A DNA stretch of 64,000 nucleotides, taken from positions 47,000,230 through 47,064,229 of the forward strand of contig CM051516.1 of the NCBI GenBank assembly GCA_028015205.1, in the 5' to 3' direction. The notes beneath the pieces were generated by a model. That model was not told the origin of the DNA, searched no databases, and saw only the letters and a list, made by a program, of their open reading frames with translations. Shown in pieces: positions 1 through 11,645 of this stretch; the stretch's first letter is position 1, and each line of letters opens with the position of its first letter. This DNA comes from Mytilisepta virgata. Taxonomy: Eukaryota > Mollusca > Bivalvia > Mytilida > Mytilidae. The position numbers were made by a program, and so were the translations under genes.

Positions 1-390
1 GGAGAAAACCACTACTTCCGGTTGCGCATGCGCGCAAACTACTTCCGGTTCCTAGACATGCGCGGACCACACATCCGGGTCTGTGACTTACGTCACTTCC
101 GTAAAGAAATGGCACGAAAATCCACTACTTCCGGTTGCGCATGCGCGCAAATTACTTCCGGGTACTTCCTGTTCCGCCTACGCATACGACACATTCGGGT
201 CCTAGCACGTGACTTACGTCACTTCCGTCAACAAATGGCGGGAAAACCCATAACTTCCGGTTGCACATGCGCGCAAACCACTTCCGGTACTTACGGTTCC
301 GGTCACGTGACTTCCGGTTCCGGTTACGTCACTTCCTATGGCGTCATTTCCGGTTCCGGTGACGTCACTTCCGGCACCTCCTCAGCACCT
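1..390. repeat. GC-rich tandem repeat dense in ETS-like and CRE-like words
   Basis: About two and a half diverged copies of a 112-125 bp unit start near 4, 115 and 240. Each opens with a purine-rich word, then ACTTCCGGTTGC(G/A)CATGCGCGCAAA, and the first two end with GTGACTTACGTCACTTCCGT. The word ACTTCCGG (complement of the ETS core CCGGAAGT) recurs many times, and TTACGTCA or TGACGTCA (CRE/ATF-like) occurs at about 88, 213, 325 and 361. GC content is far above the flanks. The open frame at 22-441 runs through this repeat and looks like a by-product rather than a gene. It could be a satellite fragment or a promoter-type CpG-rich element; the sequence alone does not decide. Confidence 0.7.
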
Positions 391-912
391 CCTCAAATGC
401 TAACTGAAAACCGCATATATACTACTTGCGTTGCGAAATGACTAATTAATTACATGTAGAAAACAATATGGCTTATCGTGATCTTGATCTTCCTCATGTG
501 TAGCAACGCATGTAAATAAAAAATAAAATAATACAGGTTAATAATCCGTTAACATAAGGTAGAGAATTATTTTACATAATTATAACATCATAACAAATGA
601 AAAAGTACATGAAAAAAATAAACAATAACAATAAAAAAGGTGTATTCATCTCAGTATCTATTGACAAATAAATTTATTTCTTTTAATTATTCCCCTTGGA
701 TATAAGGTGCCTAGTTCTTTTATCTAGAAGCTTTCTCTTGTCTGCCTTTCATGATCACTCCAATTAAAATTTTGTTCTATAATAGAATCTTTCATTTTAC
801 CAAAGTACCCAGGATTGTGTCCAGTCGACCGAAAGTGCTGGCTGACGGGTAAATATATATATATGAATATACTTACTGTATGTTAATTCATTTTGGCAGA
901 AATTAAAGTTAC
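391..912. other. AT-rich stretch, no gene seen
   Basis: Nothing is recognised between the GC-rich repeat and the third exon of gene B, apart from short A/T runs. It would be intronic in gene B if that gene continues to the left of the window. Confidence 0.5.
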
Positions 913-1052
913 CTTTTTCTTTGTTGTTTTCATTTTCGAGGCAACAGCAGAGTGAAGCTGTAAGAGAGTCTATCGTTTCATTATTGGGTGATGCAATTAT
1001 ACCATATTTTCCAAGTATGTCTCTGATAAGATGGGACAAAGAATCGACTTCA
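913..1052 (-). CDS. Gene B exon 3: NB-ARC segment after Walker A
   Basis: The acceptor is TTTTTTCAG| and the donor is G|GTAACT. It begins EVDSLSHLIRDILGKYG and aligns in position with the start of gene A exon 3, giving IDAR-E against IELR-E across the junction. It is 140 nt against 194 nt in gene A. It is probably followed by a Walker B exon outside the window. Confidence 0.65.
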
Positions 1053-4000
1053 CTGAAAAAGATATGTATTAACAATTAACCTATCCACTAAGCCTATTTA
1101 ACAACACGTAGAAACTATTTAAAAAGCTTGTCTAACCTCCGCATTCAATTTATTGACCACTTCAGTTTTGTCTGACTGCAGCTTTCATATGCCTACTTTC
1201 TGAATAGACTGACCTGATCTTTTCAAAAGTGTTCCAGCAATGTTAGTTCAGTATCAATTAAACGGTTCGGTCCAAACTGACATAAGGATGATTTGAGACC
1301 TGTTCCAGAATTATCAATTTTTCAATGCAATGGAATCTTCAGTAATTAAATTATCGCGAAAATGAGATGCAAGTCACACAAGCATGAAATTAAGGACAAG
1401 TTTGGATGACAAGTATCAGAATTGTTTTTTTTCAGAACAAAATATCTTTATTGCATATATTCAGCTGTTAACAATCTTATCACGGTAGTCCAGCTTCCTA
1501 CCGGATATCTCTGTGAAGTATAAAAAGAATATCGCCAGAGATACGATATGTAATTAAATAAAAGAATATTATTACATGTATTATGTTTTGATATATTTAC
1601 ACAAATGTAATAAAAATCTATATAATATACCTATTGGGATTATGATTAACATGAGTAATGCATCTTTGGATTTAATTACGGAAATTATTCTAGGCATTTC
1701 TATATTGTTTTGTATTTATAATCGTTCTATATTTTGACCGACTATTTTGTTTACAAAATTAACACGCCAACCCATGCAAATGCCATGTGGATGTCTATTA
1801 GCTATTTTGTTTAAATGATGGAGAAATGATGTTTCATAAGACAATGCATTAAGCATTGTCAAGTTAATTCTATTTGTAAAACTCTATTTGAGCAATGATC
1901 AGATATTCCCTACTACCATGACTACCAAAGAAAATAATATCAGGTATAATTTATATATTAGAAGAAAACATTATACAAAATATAGTACTCAAATAATACT
2001 GGCTAATTTCTGTATGAAAGGATCATTTGTTTTTATGAAAACATGTTTTTTAATTTCACTTTTGAAAAGATTAAACACATTTAATGGATCTCTCTTATGA
2101 TTTGAAATATAGTAAGCTTTGAATATTGAAAACAGTATAATTGTTAAGACAAAGTTTAGCCCATAGTAATTCTTATCGTTGATTTTATATCCAAATACTA
2201 AATTTTTCAAATTTACGATGTTGTTTTTAATTTTAATTTTATTTAAAAGTTCTTTTATTTCACGCCAAAAGCTTTCATAATATTTGCAGTCTATGAAAAA
2301 ATGTGTATAGTCCTCCTCTTGTTGACAAATATTACACAGTGGTGAATCTGTTATTTTCCAGGAGAACAATAGTTTTTTACAAGGGAGTATAAAGTGCAGT
2401 AACTTCCACCTAAGCATTTTAAGTTTATTGTCATTGAGATAATTAAAAATGAAACATAGGATATCTTTGATTATGAATGTGAAATTTTCTATTTCTAATT
2501 TATTTTTCCACTTCAAAAATCCAATTGGTAATTCTTGATTTTTGCTTACTAAAGTTATATATAAATCTTTCACATTTAAAGTTGATATATCAACCTTTAA
2601 CTTTTTTTTATTTTCAAAAGTAGTTTTTTGAGTTGTATTGACTTTTGTTTTTATAGATTCTTCTGATTGTAGCAAAGTTTTCCAACTTTGGGGTATTGCT
2701 TTTAACAATTTAGAGTATTCAGAGAACCAGTTTAGTTTTATTGTAAGTTTTCTCAAAATAAATTCTTGTGAGATCTTTCCGTCATTGTCTATTATGTCAT
2801 TTATAAAAATAATTTTGTCTTTTATCCAGCTATTAAACAATAAGCACTTATTTTCAAACTTAATGTATTTATTCCCCCATATTGTTTGTTGTCTTATTTC
2901 TCGAATTGTGTTAGGACTTTTAGTGAAAGTATTTTTTTTCCATATTTCTAGGAGATCATAATAAAATTCTGGTAAATTATGTTTGACATTTGGCATTGAA
3001 GCGAAACTATCAAAATTCATGTTAAATATTAGAAAATTTTCCCCAAATTTATTGAAATAAAAGGTTGGGATAATTTTCCAGCTAGGCATAATATCTTCTT
3101 TTTGGATAAATTTTTTAATCCAATTAATTTTAATTGCCTCTATATATTTATCTATATCTATTACTTTTAATCCTCCCTCTTCATAATTTAGACTAAGCAC
3201 AGACCTTTTAACCTTCTCTTTTTTATTATTCCATATGAATTTGTAAATAAGAGTTTTAAATTTTGTGATAAATTTTTTGTCAATATTAGTTACTGAAGCT
3301 ACGTATGTAATGATAGGTACAATTAAGGATTTTACTACTGTAATTTTACCCATCATTGTAAGATTTCTTTTATTCCAGTCTTGAAGTATTCTTTCAGATT
3401 TAAGTAGCTGTTTTTCAATATTTAAGTTTTGACAGTTCAATTTATTATGACCAAAGAATATTCCTAAACTTTTTACAGTATCAGACCATTTTATTCCTTC
3501 ATATTTTTCTTTACAGTGTTTCAACCTACCAAGCCAAATGCCTTCTGTTTTGTTTCTGTTTAGCTTGAGACCAGAAAGAGAACCAAATATTTCAATTATA
3601 TTTAGAGCAAGTGATATTTCTTTTTTAGATTGGACAAAGATAGTAGTATCCTCAGCTAATTGACTGAGTTTTAGGCTATACGAATTACCATCAATTTTAA
3701 TTTGAATTCCTTTGATATCATTCTCTTGTCTAAGTCTACAAGCAAGAATTTCTACTGTAATTACAAAAATGAGAGCACTCACCGGACAACCTTGTCTTAT
3801 TCCCCGGTTAATGTTAAATGTACTAGAAATCCACCCATTATTTAAAATACATCCTTTTATATCAGTGTAAAGAGTTTTAATCCATCTTATTATTGAGTTT
3901 TTAAAGCCAAATTTTTTAAGAGATTGGTACATAAATTTCCATTCCACTGAATCAAATGCCTTAGAAAAGTCGAGGAATAAAATTGCTCCAGCTACATTAA

Positions 4001-7000
4001 ACTTATCTGCGTAATCAATTATGTCTTGTATTTGCCTAATATTAAATCCAATGTATCTGTTTTTAATATATTCATTTTGATCACTGTGGATTATTTTGTG
4101 AAGAACAGGTTTTAATCTTCATGCTAAAGCATATGCAATTATTTTAGTGTCTACATTCAGAAGAGTTATTGGCCTGTAATTGTCTAGTTTTAAAGGATTA
4201 TTTTTTTTATAAATTAAAGTAATTAATCCAATTTTTTGCAGATGAGTTAATTCATTATCATTGTAACATTTATTGAAAACAGAAACAACAAGTTCTTTCA
4301 AAGTTGGCCAAAATGTTCGGTAAAACTCAACAGTAAGACCATCAATTCCTGGAGATTTATTTAATTTCATTTTGAAAACAGCCTCTGTACATTCATCAAT
4401 AGTCATTTCGCCTTCTAATTTCATACTTTCTTTATCAGATAGAGTATACCCAATATTTGTTTTGTCAATATAGTCTTTTATTTGATCTAAATTTGGTGAA
4501 ATGGATGTATATAAATTAGAATAATATTTTCTTTCCATTTCTAAAATTGTATTTTGATCTTTTATAATGTCCCCTTTTTCATTCTCTAATGCCACAATGT
4601 TTTTTCTTGTTTGTCTTGCCTTTTCCAGACCTAAAAAGTATTTAGAATTTTTTTCCCCTTGTTCAATCCATTTTACCCTGGCTCTTACCTGTTCCCCTTT
4701 TGTTTTATTTATATATATTTGATCTAGCTTTGCTTCAATTTCTTCAATATTTTCATTATAATATCTTTTATTTTTATCATCATCTTTTAGTCTGTCATAA
4801 TTTGTATATAGGTATTTTAATTTGGATTCTAATACAGCAATTTCTTTTCTTTTTTACTGATGCTTTTTTCTACAAAAATTTACTGTAATATCTCTTACCT
4901 CTATTTTAAAAAGATCCCACATTGTTTTTAAATTTTTATTAACTAGATTGTTTTTATATTTATGAATCAAATTATTTATTAGGTTTTGATAATTGATATT
5001 TTCTAAGATACTGTAGTTTATTTTAAAATAACCATTTCCTTTATTTTCAGTTTTATGGTTTATTTTTAATGAAACTGCTTGGTGGTCTGTATAACTAATA
5101 TTTGCTGGTCTGATATCAGTATTTATGATTCTAGGTCGTATATCTGGGGCTACTAAAAAGTAATCTTTTCTGCTCGCTATTTTTTTGTCACTTTTTCGTC
5201 GCCAAGTATATTGAGTTTTATTTGGATACAATATTCGCCAAATATCTATTAATTTAAAGGATTTTATCAGATTTTTCAAACTATTTACAGGTGTGTTAAT
5301 TTTCTTACTACTTATTTTATATTTTCTATCTAGAGTTGATAATGTATCGTTCATATCTCCCCCTATTATCAGTAATCCCAGACTATGAGTTTTGATAATA
5401 TTATGAACTTTTTTAAAGAAAGGAATTTCTTTCTTTTTGTGTATTAGGTGCATAGACGTTAACAAGTGTTATAATTGTATTATCTATTTCAATATTTAAT
5501 AATACTATCCTACCTTCTTTATCAATAAAATGGTCAATTAATTTATGATTTAATTCTTTTTTCATTATAATAGATACTCCTCTAGAGTTTGAACTCCCAA
5601 GACTATGATAATAATTTCCGTTAAATTCATTTTCCAAAAAGATACATATTTTTTTAGTAAAATGGGTTTCTTGGGCAAAAAGAATATTGCATTTTTGATT
5701 TTTTATCCATTGAAATAATCGCTGTCTTTTATTTTTTTTGTCCCAATCCCTGACAATTTAGAGAACATAAATCTATATTCTGAACTATTTCTGAAGTCAT
5801 GGCTTAAAGCTAGTATTTTAGATAAAATAGATTGGTTGCTTCTTTTAATACTAAATTTTTTTTCCAATTTTACTCATTGACACATGATTGAAGGATTAAT
5901 TTTGCCCTTTTCTCCTTTATGATTAAAATATACAGAGTTTAATATACATCTTTTTTCAAAATAATACATATTATTTTCATTATAATATATTTTGCTAGTT
6001 TTTATCAATGAAAGATTACATTCATATTTTTTGTACATATATACCAAATATATGATAGTTATAAAACTTTGTATCATGAAAAGATCATCTGTAAACATGA
6101 ATGTTATTGACATGTGAACATGTACAATGGAAGCGTATACAACAAAACAAAGATATATGTACAGCTTTATATTAAACATAGTTACAAACTTCATCTTCAT
6201 ATTAAAATATATACTGAGCAGTGTTGCCCAACATTAGTATGTGTTTGCATTTTGAATAAAAATATAAAGTATATTGTTTGGGATTTTTTGGGGCAATACG
6301 CAATAGAATGAACAGTTTTTTAATATATATTTTCAGAAATACCCTATTTCTAAAAATAATTATTGTCTGTGAATTAGACCTGTGGCCTTGACCTGAATAA
6401 TGGTGATTTTTGTTGAATGAGGGTCTGTCGTCCCATTACGGGATAAATATGGATATTGGATTGCTGCGATACCACTGAAAGGTTTGTTCACTTTTTGTTT
6501 ATTATTTTTGTTTGTTTTTACAGCTGCTACGAATAGTTTATTGATGATTTGTGAATATGTTAGGCCTAGTACGTATCCGTACTGCTCTTTCTCTAACGTA
6601 GCTTTTGACCGGGCTGTATAATTGACAACATTCACGTTTAAATTTACACGAAATGTGTTGTAATCATACTGACGACACATATCAAAAGTATCAGAATTGT
6701 ATGTACCTACCAAGAACTATCTATGTGCCAAATACAGTGAGTCTTGATAGTATTGTTGCTGGAAAATGGACTTAATTGGAAATATGTGACACACGTAACT
6801 CAAGCATAGAATTGAGGTCAAGTTCTGGATACACGTATTAGACTGAAAAGTACCCACCAAAAACTATCTATAGACCAAATATGGTGGGTCTAGGTATTAC
6901 AGTTGCTGAGAAATTGACTTGATCACAAAATGTTTATGAAGTCAGTGAACCATGAAAACAAGACAAGCATGCGTCTGCTAAATTTTATTCATGTGGAATA

Positions 7001-9858
7001 TGTGGACCAAATTTGTTAATTGTTGGTATTATTTTTGCAAAGTTATTTAGATTTTTTTTTAAAAGTTAACGTCGTCGCCTGAAGCTAATAATTATATATC
7101 GCCTTCAGCGGCATTTGTTAGCGTGAAAAAGATACTAAGGGGGAAATAATTGTAATGGAAACACTAACAACGTCATAAAAACAGTTCTGTGTAACTAGAT
7201 TAAGGACAATATCAAAGGTTCAATGTACGATAAAATCTGAATTCACATACCCTCTTAAGTTTGAAATTGTTGACTGACGCTCGGAGTATAAAGTACACAT
7301 TAAAAAAATGCAATTCAGTAGTACCGTTAGCTTTGTGTTCCACATGGTTTTTAACCTTCAAATTGTTTTAAATATGAGAATTACTTTTGAAAATTAAGTA
7401 GATGAAAGTAATGTTTGACAAACTCTATTTTGAAAATTGATGTAGGATCAACAAAACCAGAGGGCCTTTCGACCCCTCACCATCCTAAACTATGTTGATT
7501 AAGTTTTTTTTTTTTATCTTACATCGATTTTTTGATGTCGTCTCTTATCGACAATGTTATTTCAAAATTGATTTCATACCATAGTCTCGTAGAAAAGTCT
7601 AAGAAAATAATGATCTTTGGCATGACCTACTAAGTATTTGGCTTTAAAAGAATTCAATTCCGGTAAAAGATTTTTGCTAGCATGAATGATACATGTACTT
7701 CAAAATTTACTGTTATAAAAATGTTAGATTTTATGAAAACTAAGAAAATCTGGCTCATACATGTACATAGCTCTGTCCTTTGTTCTTGGCTTTACCTTCT
7801 TGGTCCACTTAGCATGTGAATATGCTCTTCAACGTGTTGGGTTATTATATTGTCTTTCAACATGTTTGACCTTGAGCACAGCTATTGACTCCTATGTCCA
7901 CGTTGATGGACATCTTGTACATCAAAATTGATATCAAAGAATATGCATTTTTTGGACGAGGAACTCGTCCCATATCCTGGTCATGTTGTTCTTTTTGGGG
8001 TTTCGTTATAAAACCCTAAGGCTCCGTTTGTATTCTGGATTAGATTTGCGAGGGAATGAAGAAGGGTGGTTCTGGACAGGGTTAACGGTTTGTTGACCTT
8101 GATATAGCGCAAGGTGTATTAAATGACTTTGTATTTTTTATTATGTTTCCTTCTCAAGGCAAGTATAAAACTGATGTCAAAAGTCCAGAAACATCCCATA
8201 TGTATAATAAAAACCCACTGATCGTAACAAGGTCATGGAACTTACACAGTACATACGTGATACTCTTATTTCTAGCGTGATACGATCTTCTAGGGCGTAG
8301 CTGTATCTTTACACAGTCGTAAGAAGTGCAATATCGAGCTTGGCGCGTGATGTGCTCGTGGTAGGACCATAGCGGGAACTTACCGCTGACGTATAGAGCG
8401 TGGTACGGTCGCAGAAGGACGGCGTTGTAGTAGCTATTTTGCACGTACTAGGAGCGTAGCAGCGTCGTAATTGCCTTCACACTGAATGTGGTTTTCTAGT
8501 TTTTCCACGATCTCGATATGACCTTGCAAGTCGTGGAGGTCGTGTAGAGCGTAGCAGAGTGGGGGTACATATTAATCCGGCCTAACAGACAAAATCCAGG
8601 TAAAAATGGTAAGGCCATCTTTTGTCCGAGAAAAATATTTTAGATTTCATTTAAATCATTTAATGGTGGCATTTCATGGTTTTAGGACGACGTCTTTTAA
8701 TCTCTGTTTATAGTATCAGTAACAACTTATACATGAATCAGATTCATAATTTAATTAATTTTGAAATTCGGGTGGTCTTCCAAAATTTGCAATGTTTCTG
8801 ACTTTTTAGTTATTTCCAAGAAGTAAATGCTCTCTAAGCAGAATAGAATGCAGAGCTTACCGCGCATCTATTTTGTCAAAACACTTTCCAGAATGTCGAA
8901 ACTGTAATCCAATATGTTCAGCCAGAGTTGTTTTACCGTTCCCCGCCATCCCGGTGATGCACACCCCTAGACAAAAGTATTCAATAAAGGCGCAAATAAA
9001 TTGCAAGCAAAACATTAATATGGCGTCACCTGAAATATTATTGGAGCATTAGATAAACTACGTATCAGCGGTATTTACTCTAAAAAATGCTCTTCGAATA
9101 TATTTTTAGGAGGCAACTATACATTACGCAAATATTGTAGCGGTTATGCTTCACTGTGTTGTTTTGCGTTTTATATTAATTATTTTGTAAATACTTGATT
9201 TCAAAAAGCTTTACATGTGAGAAATCATAACAATACCCGTAAGCGTTCAATTAAAAAATTAATCAACGATTGAAATATGTTAAAGTTTATTATAATAAGA
9301 TAAACCAGTTTTAGACCTTCCAAGAGAATACATGTATTGAAAATCTGAGCTTGGAACGCTTTTATTTATTTTCTGAGTATACATGTACATGTATGGGCTT
9401 TTTATATGTCAACTTATATTAGCCTTACCAACATAAGATTTTTCAGTCATGTCCTTTACAATCTGCTTAATATCACCCTGTCTGCCTATTAAATGCCTTT
9501 TTTCGTATTCTTCTAGGAATTGTAATTCTTCCAAACTATTCTGTATTGTTTCTTTATATTGTTTGCACATATCAGCTACTTTCGTATTTCCTAAATCTGT
9601 GTGTAAATCAAGCGAATCAGCAGCTACTGATAAATCTTCAAGTATTTCCTCATCGGAACGAATCCTATTTCTCCGTACTATATTAATACTGTCAATTAAA
9701 TCTGTACTATGTTCGTAATATGGACTATTTTTTTTCAATTCGTTACTGAAATCCTCGTCAAGAAGTAGATTTTCATCTAGCTTTACCAGTACTGCTTCTA
9801 CAGGGTCTATTTGAGAAGGTCGCCCAACACTACCTATTGATTTTAAACTACTGGCCAT
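913..9858 (-). CDS. NLR-like NB-ARC gene B (partial, exons 1-3; 3' part outside the window)
   Basis: Three minus-strand exons join in frame: 9429-9858, 8861-8966 and 913-1052. Exon 1 encodes an unknown helical domain of about 140 residues ending in a GR-x-D-I-K-Q-I segment, the usual entry to a STAND NTPase domain. Exon 2 carries a Walker A loop, GMAGNGKTT, at about residues 149-157. Exon 3 encodes the stretch that follows the first NB-ARC strand. Exon 2 has exactly the same length (106 nt) and phases as exon 2 of gene A, and the exon 1/2, 2/3 and 3/4 junction phases (1, 2, 1) are also the same, so the two are paralogues. The role is inferred: a cytosolic ATP/ADP-switch protein of innate immunity or cell death. 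Walker B and everything after it lie left of position 913. Intron 2 (7.8 kb) is swollen by a LINE in the same orientation. The short reading frames within that intron are not convincing exons. Confidence 0.75.
1053..1879. repeat. Intron 2 of gene B, with a diverged mussel repeat fragment
   Basis: A stretch around 1250-1420 matches part of the element at 6700-6960: both contain a CAAGCAT-A-AATT-AGG-CAAGTT-GGAT pattern. Nothing else is recognised. Confidence 0.4.
1989..4595 (-). pseudogene. LINE reverse transcriptase and C-terminal zinc-knuckle region (broken)
   Basis: The upstream frame (4119-4595) carries the SPGIDGLTVEFYRTF and NYRPITLLNVDTKI motifs. The downstream frame (1989-3947, 652 codons) carries GIRQGCPVSALIF and the active-site region, which here reads QLAEDTTIF. 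The family motif is (F/Y)ADD, so the first catalytic Asp is replaced by Glu. Between the frames (about 3950-4120) the sequence is still RT-like (FDSVEWKF end) but shifted. Near 2330 there is CNICQQEEDYTHFFIDC, a C-x2-C-x7-H-x4-C knuckle typical of LINE C-termini. Confidence 0.8.
4854..5790 (-). pseudogene. LINE apurinic-type endonuclease region (frameshifted)
   Basis: Fragments run from an N-terminal NCQGLG motif near 5770, through QETHF near 5670, VNVYAPN near 5450, a GGDMND motif (the usual GDFN) near 5355, SRKDYFLV near 5170, to YTDHQAVSLKI near 5075 (the catalytic SDH segment). The order matches an L1-type APE endonuclease. The pieces occupy at least three frames: the two main ones overlap at 5413-5465, and another shift lies near 5740. 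The TDH residues are present, but the product would not be continuous. Confidence 0.75.
5831..6700. other. Gene B intron, AT-rich, nothing recognised
   Basis: Short opposing frames near 5874-6713 show no domain, no codon bias and no splice support. I see no gene here. Confidence 0.4.
6700..6960. repeat. Interspersed repeat with internal direct duplication
   Basis: Two diverged copies follow each other, starting near 6708 and 6854. Each has the core CCNANNAACTATCTAT, then CCAAATA, then a T/G-rich stretch. A related fragment lies near 1250-1420, so it is interspersed. Confidence 0.5.
6961..8860. other. Gene B intron with mussel-type repeat at about 8000-8600
   Basis: No exon found. Around 8200-8580 GC content rises and short words such as AGCGTGATACGATCT, AGCGTGGTACGGTCG and AGCGTAGCAG recur, which suggests a degenerate repeat. 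The open frame at 8154-8444 lies in it and looks spurious. Confidence 0.4.
8861..8966 (-). CDS. Gene B exon 2: Walker A (P-loop) exon
   Basis: The exon lies between the acceptor CTAG| and the donor |GTAAGC. It encodes VCITGMAGNGKTTLAEHIG followed by a short Phe- and Lys-containing strand ending in IDAR. The GxxGxGKT loop is complete, including the catalytic Lys. The last two bases (CG) are completed to an Arg codon by the first base of exon 3. The 106 nt length equals that of gene A exon 2. Confidence 0.85.
9429..9858 (-). CDS. Gene B exon 1: N-terminal helical domain
   Basis: The start chosen is the ATG at 9858-9856, with A at -3 and G at +4; an in-frame ATG at 9945 would add 29 mostly hydrophobic residues and is less likely. 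The exon encodes 143 full codons, then one base before the donor G|GTAAGG. The sequence is acidic and helical. It has a Leu-rich run, then LDLHTDLGNTKVADMC, then HLIGRQGDIKQI near the end. Gene A has the matching pattern in the same order. I recognise no named domain in it. Confidence 0.75.
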
Positions 9859-9945
9859 TTCTATTTTCTTAAATGAACACGCAAATATAAAAATGTCACC
9901 TCCATATTTGAGTATTACACAGGAAGTCAATTTAAATAAATACAA

Positions 9946-10429
9946 ACTGTAAAAATACCGATAAGCATGAATACTTATTTATCCTTTGTAGGTCAAACAA
10001 TCTTTAAAATAAATTCAGTAAAAAATACAGTTAGATATAAATTCTTAAAAATAATAAATATTAAATGTTGCTCCTTTGCAAATATTGTATTATTGTAATA
10101 ATGCTAGACAGAATGATTTGGGTCATTACTTTCCATCCTTATCTGTGAACATACCTGAGATCAATAATACTGTGTAATTTATATTCATTGAACTTATTCA
10201 TTCATTCATTCATATCTTTAATTGTTCAAGCATGAGATATAAAGAACATATATTTTTCAAACACATTTACATATGAGATGACTATAATTACAATAAATAA
10301 AAGAAACTACGATAAACGGTACATCGTTCAATTAATTATAATGAAGTTAGTGGACAATCATATTGGCTGATGACATACATTGCCCTGCCCAGATAACCCA
10401 ACTCCTAATCACAGTTTAATCGTTCGGAA
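9946..10429. other. Upstream flank of gene B
   Basis: AT-rich. It holds an (ATTC)n microsatellite near 10195-10213. The gene B promoter should be here, but I see no diagnostic element. Confidence 0.4.
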
Positions 10430-11500
10430 CGTCCATATTCCGCGACACATTGCACAACATGCGTGTGCAAAGTTTTTTGAATTGACGATATCCTTCGTCA
10501 TCGACAAACTCGTGGATCGGTTTTCTTCCTAGTAACACTTGAAATAATAATTCGTCGTCTTACAGTATAATGTTAACGGGTAATTTTCTAATATAATATC
10601 CCATAAAGTATCACGAAGTAGCTGGGTGTATATGCAGTTGCAACATGCATGCAAGTAAACGTCTCCGAATTGTTTTGTACATAAACCACAATTATTTCCT
10701 GTTCAATTTGGAATTTCTATAATCAGTTTGGTAATAAAATAAGAAGTTCGGATTTCTCTGAGTGATTTCAAATTTTTCCCAAAATCTGCCATAGATACAA
10801 AGCTGTGAATATTCTTAAAACGCGTGAAATTGATGTCTGATTCTATGCGTTCTAACCATTTGTCATGTTCACGAGAATTGATTGATTTATGCACAATTTT
10901 TTTCCATTCTGTTTTAGTTGGAAAATATCCATTTTCAATATAGTCTGAAAGGAATGTCAGAAGTCCATACATGCAAAGAATATCAATAATATCAGGGACA
11001 AATCCGTATTGGTTGCGCTGAGGGTTCGTGAGAAATGAAAATTGTTTCGTCAAATATTTAACATTTAATGTGCAGAGTTTCTATAGGAAAAACAGCTTCC
11101 GTTTATACACAAAAGTCATTATGTGGTTGATACCAACGATACTTTCGCACATGTCTGATATGGTTGATACTTTTAAGTTCAAAATGTGTTTTACTATAAA
11201 ATGCTGAAAGCGGTTCAGTCCTGAAATGTCGAGCGGTTTTAAGTTAGTCCAAATCTCACTCCCAAAGAGAACGCACGGTAAACTACAGTTTTATATAAGT
11301 TTACTAAAACAACTGGATTCGTAGAACTAGACATTACACCGTTCAATGCGAAATATGCATTTTTACCCTTTCTGCATGCTTTATTAGTCCGTTCTTTAGA
11401 TTTAAAACGTGAATTAAGCTCAATTCCTAGATGACAGTAATTATCGACTACCGGAATGTTTCCTTCACCAGTATGCCAGTTAAAGTTTTCAGTGTTTTTT
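10430..11500 (-). mobile_element. 3' fragment of another non-LTR retrotransposon
   Basis: Minus-strand pieces resemble the tail of a LINE reverse transcriptase: YCHLGIELNSRFKSKERTN near 11420, VVLVNLYKTV near 11310, then after a frameshift a FGSEIW-like motif near 11265. Nearer 10700 there is a Cys-rich knuckle, NCGLCTKQFGDVYLHACCNC. The 10703-11053 frame lies between them and is part of the same region. Several frameshifts are present. The endonuclease and RT core are missing, so this is a typical 5'-truncated insertion. Confidence 0.65.
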
Positions 11501-11645
11501 TGTTGTGCTTGTGGTTGTTCATTCGTCTTCCCGGGTTTATCTGTAAAATGGATTGCTTTTTTTTTGGCGTTTTTTTTGGTTTGCTCTATGGGTATATTTG
11601 TCCTCTTTTTATATATAATGTATTTCTTAATCACACATTTGGTTG
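11455..11645 (+). repeat. Interspersed repeat family X, copy 1
   Basis: The core GTTCATTCGTCTTCCCGGGT, followed by TGGATT, a T-rich run, and TATATTTGTCCTC, matches copies at 35945-36075 (same strand) and 16255-16375 (opposite strand). The overlapping open frames in all three are by-products of the repeat. Confidence 0.65.

Larger units (their letters stand above)
1880..5830 (-). mobile_element. Decayed L1/Tx1-type LINE (non-LTR retrotransposon)
   Basis: This minus-strand element has endonuclease and reverse transcriptase parts in the expected order but broken into several frames. I place it in the L1/Tx1 group from the endonuclease layout and the RT C-terminus. It lies wholly inside intron 2 of gene B in the same orientation. 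No ORF1 and no clear poly-A tail or target-site duplication were found, so the boundaries are approximate. It is too broken to be autonomous. Confidence 0.8.

Noticed and set aside
22..441. Open frame of 139 codons on the plus strand
   Set aside because: It runs through a GC-rich tandem repeat and the peptide simply repeats TTSGCACAQ-type text; no start context or domain.
6360..8444. Frames at 6360-6713 and 8154-8444 as missing exons of gene B
   Set aside because: No NB-ARC or TPR motif, no phase-compatible splice sites, and they overlap repeat-like DNA.
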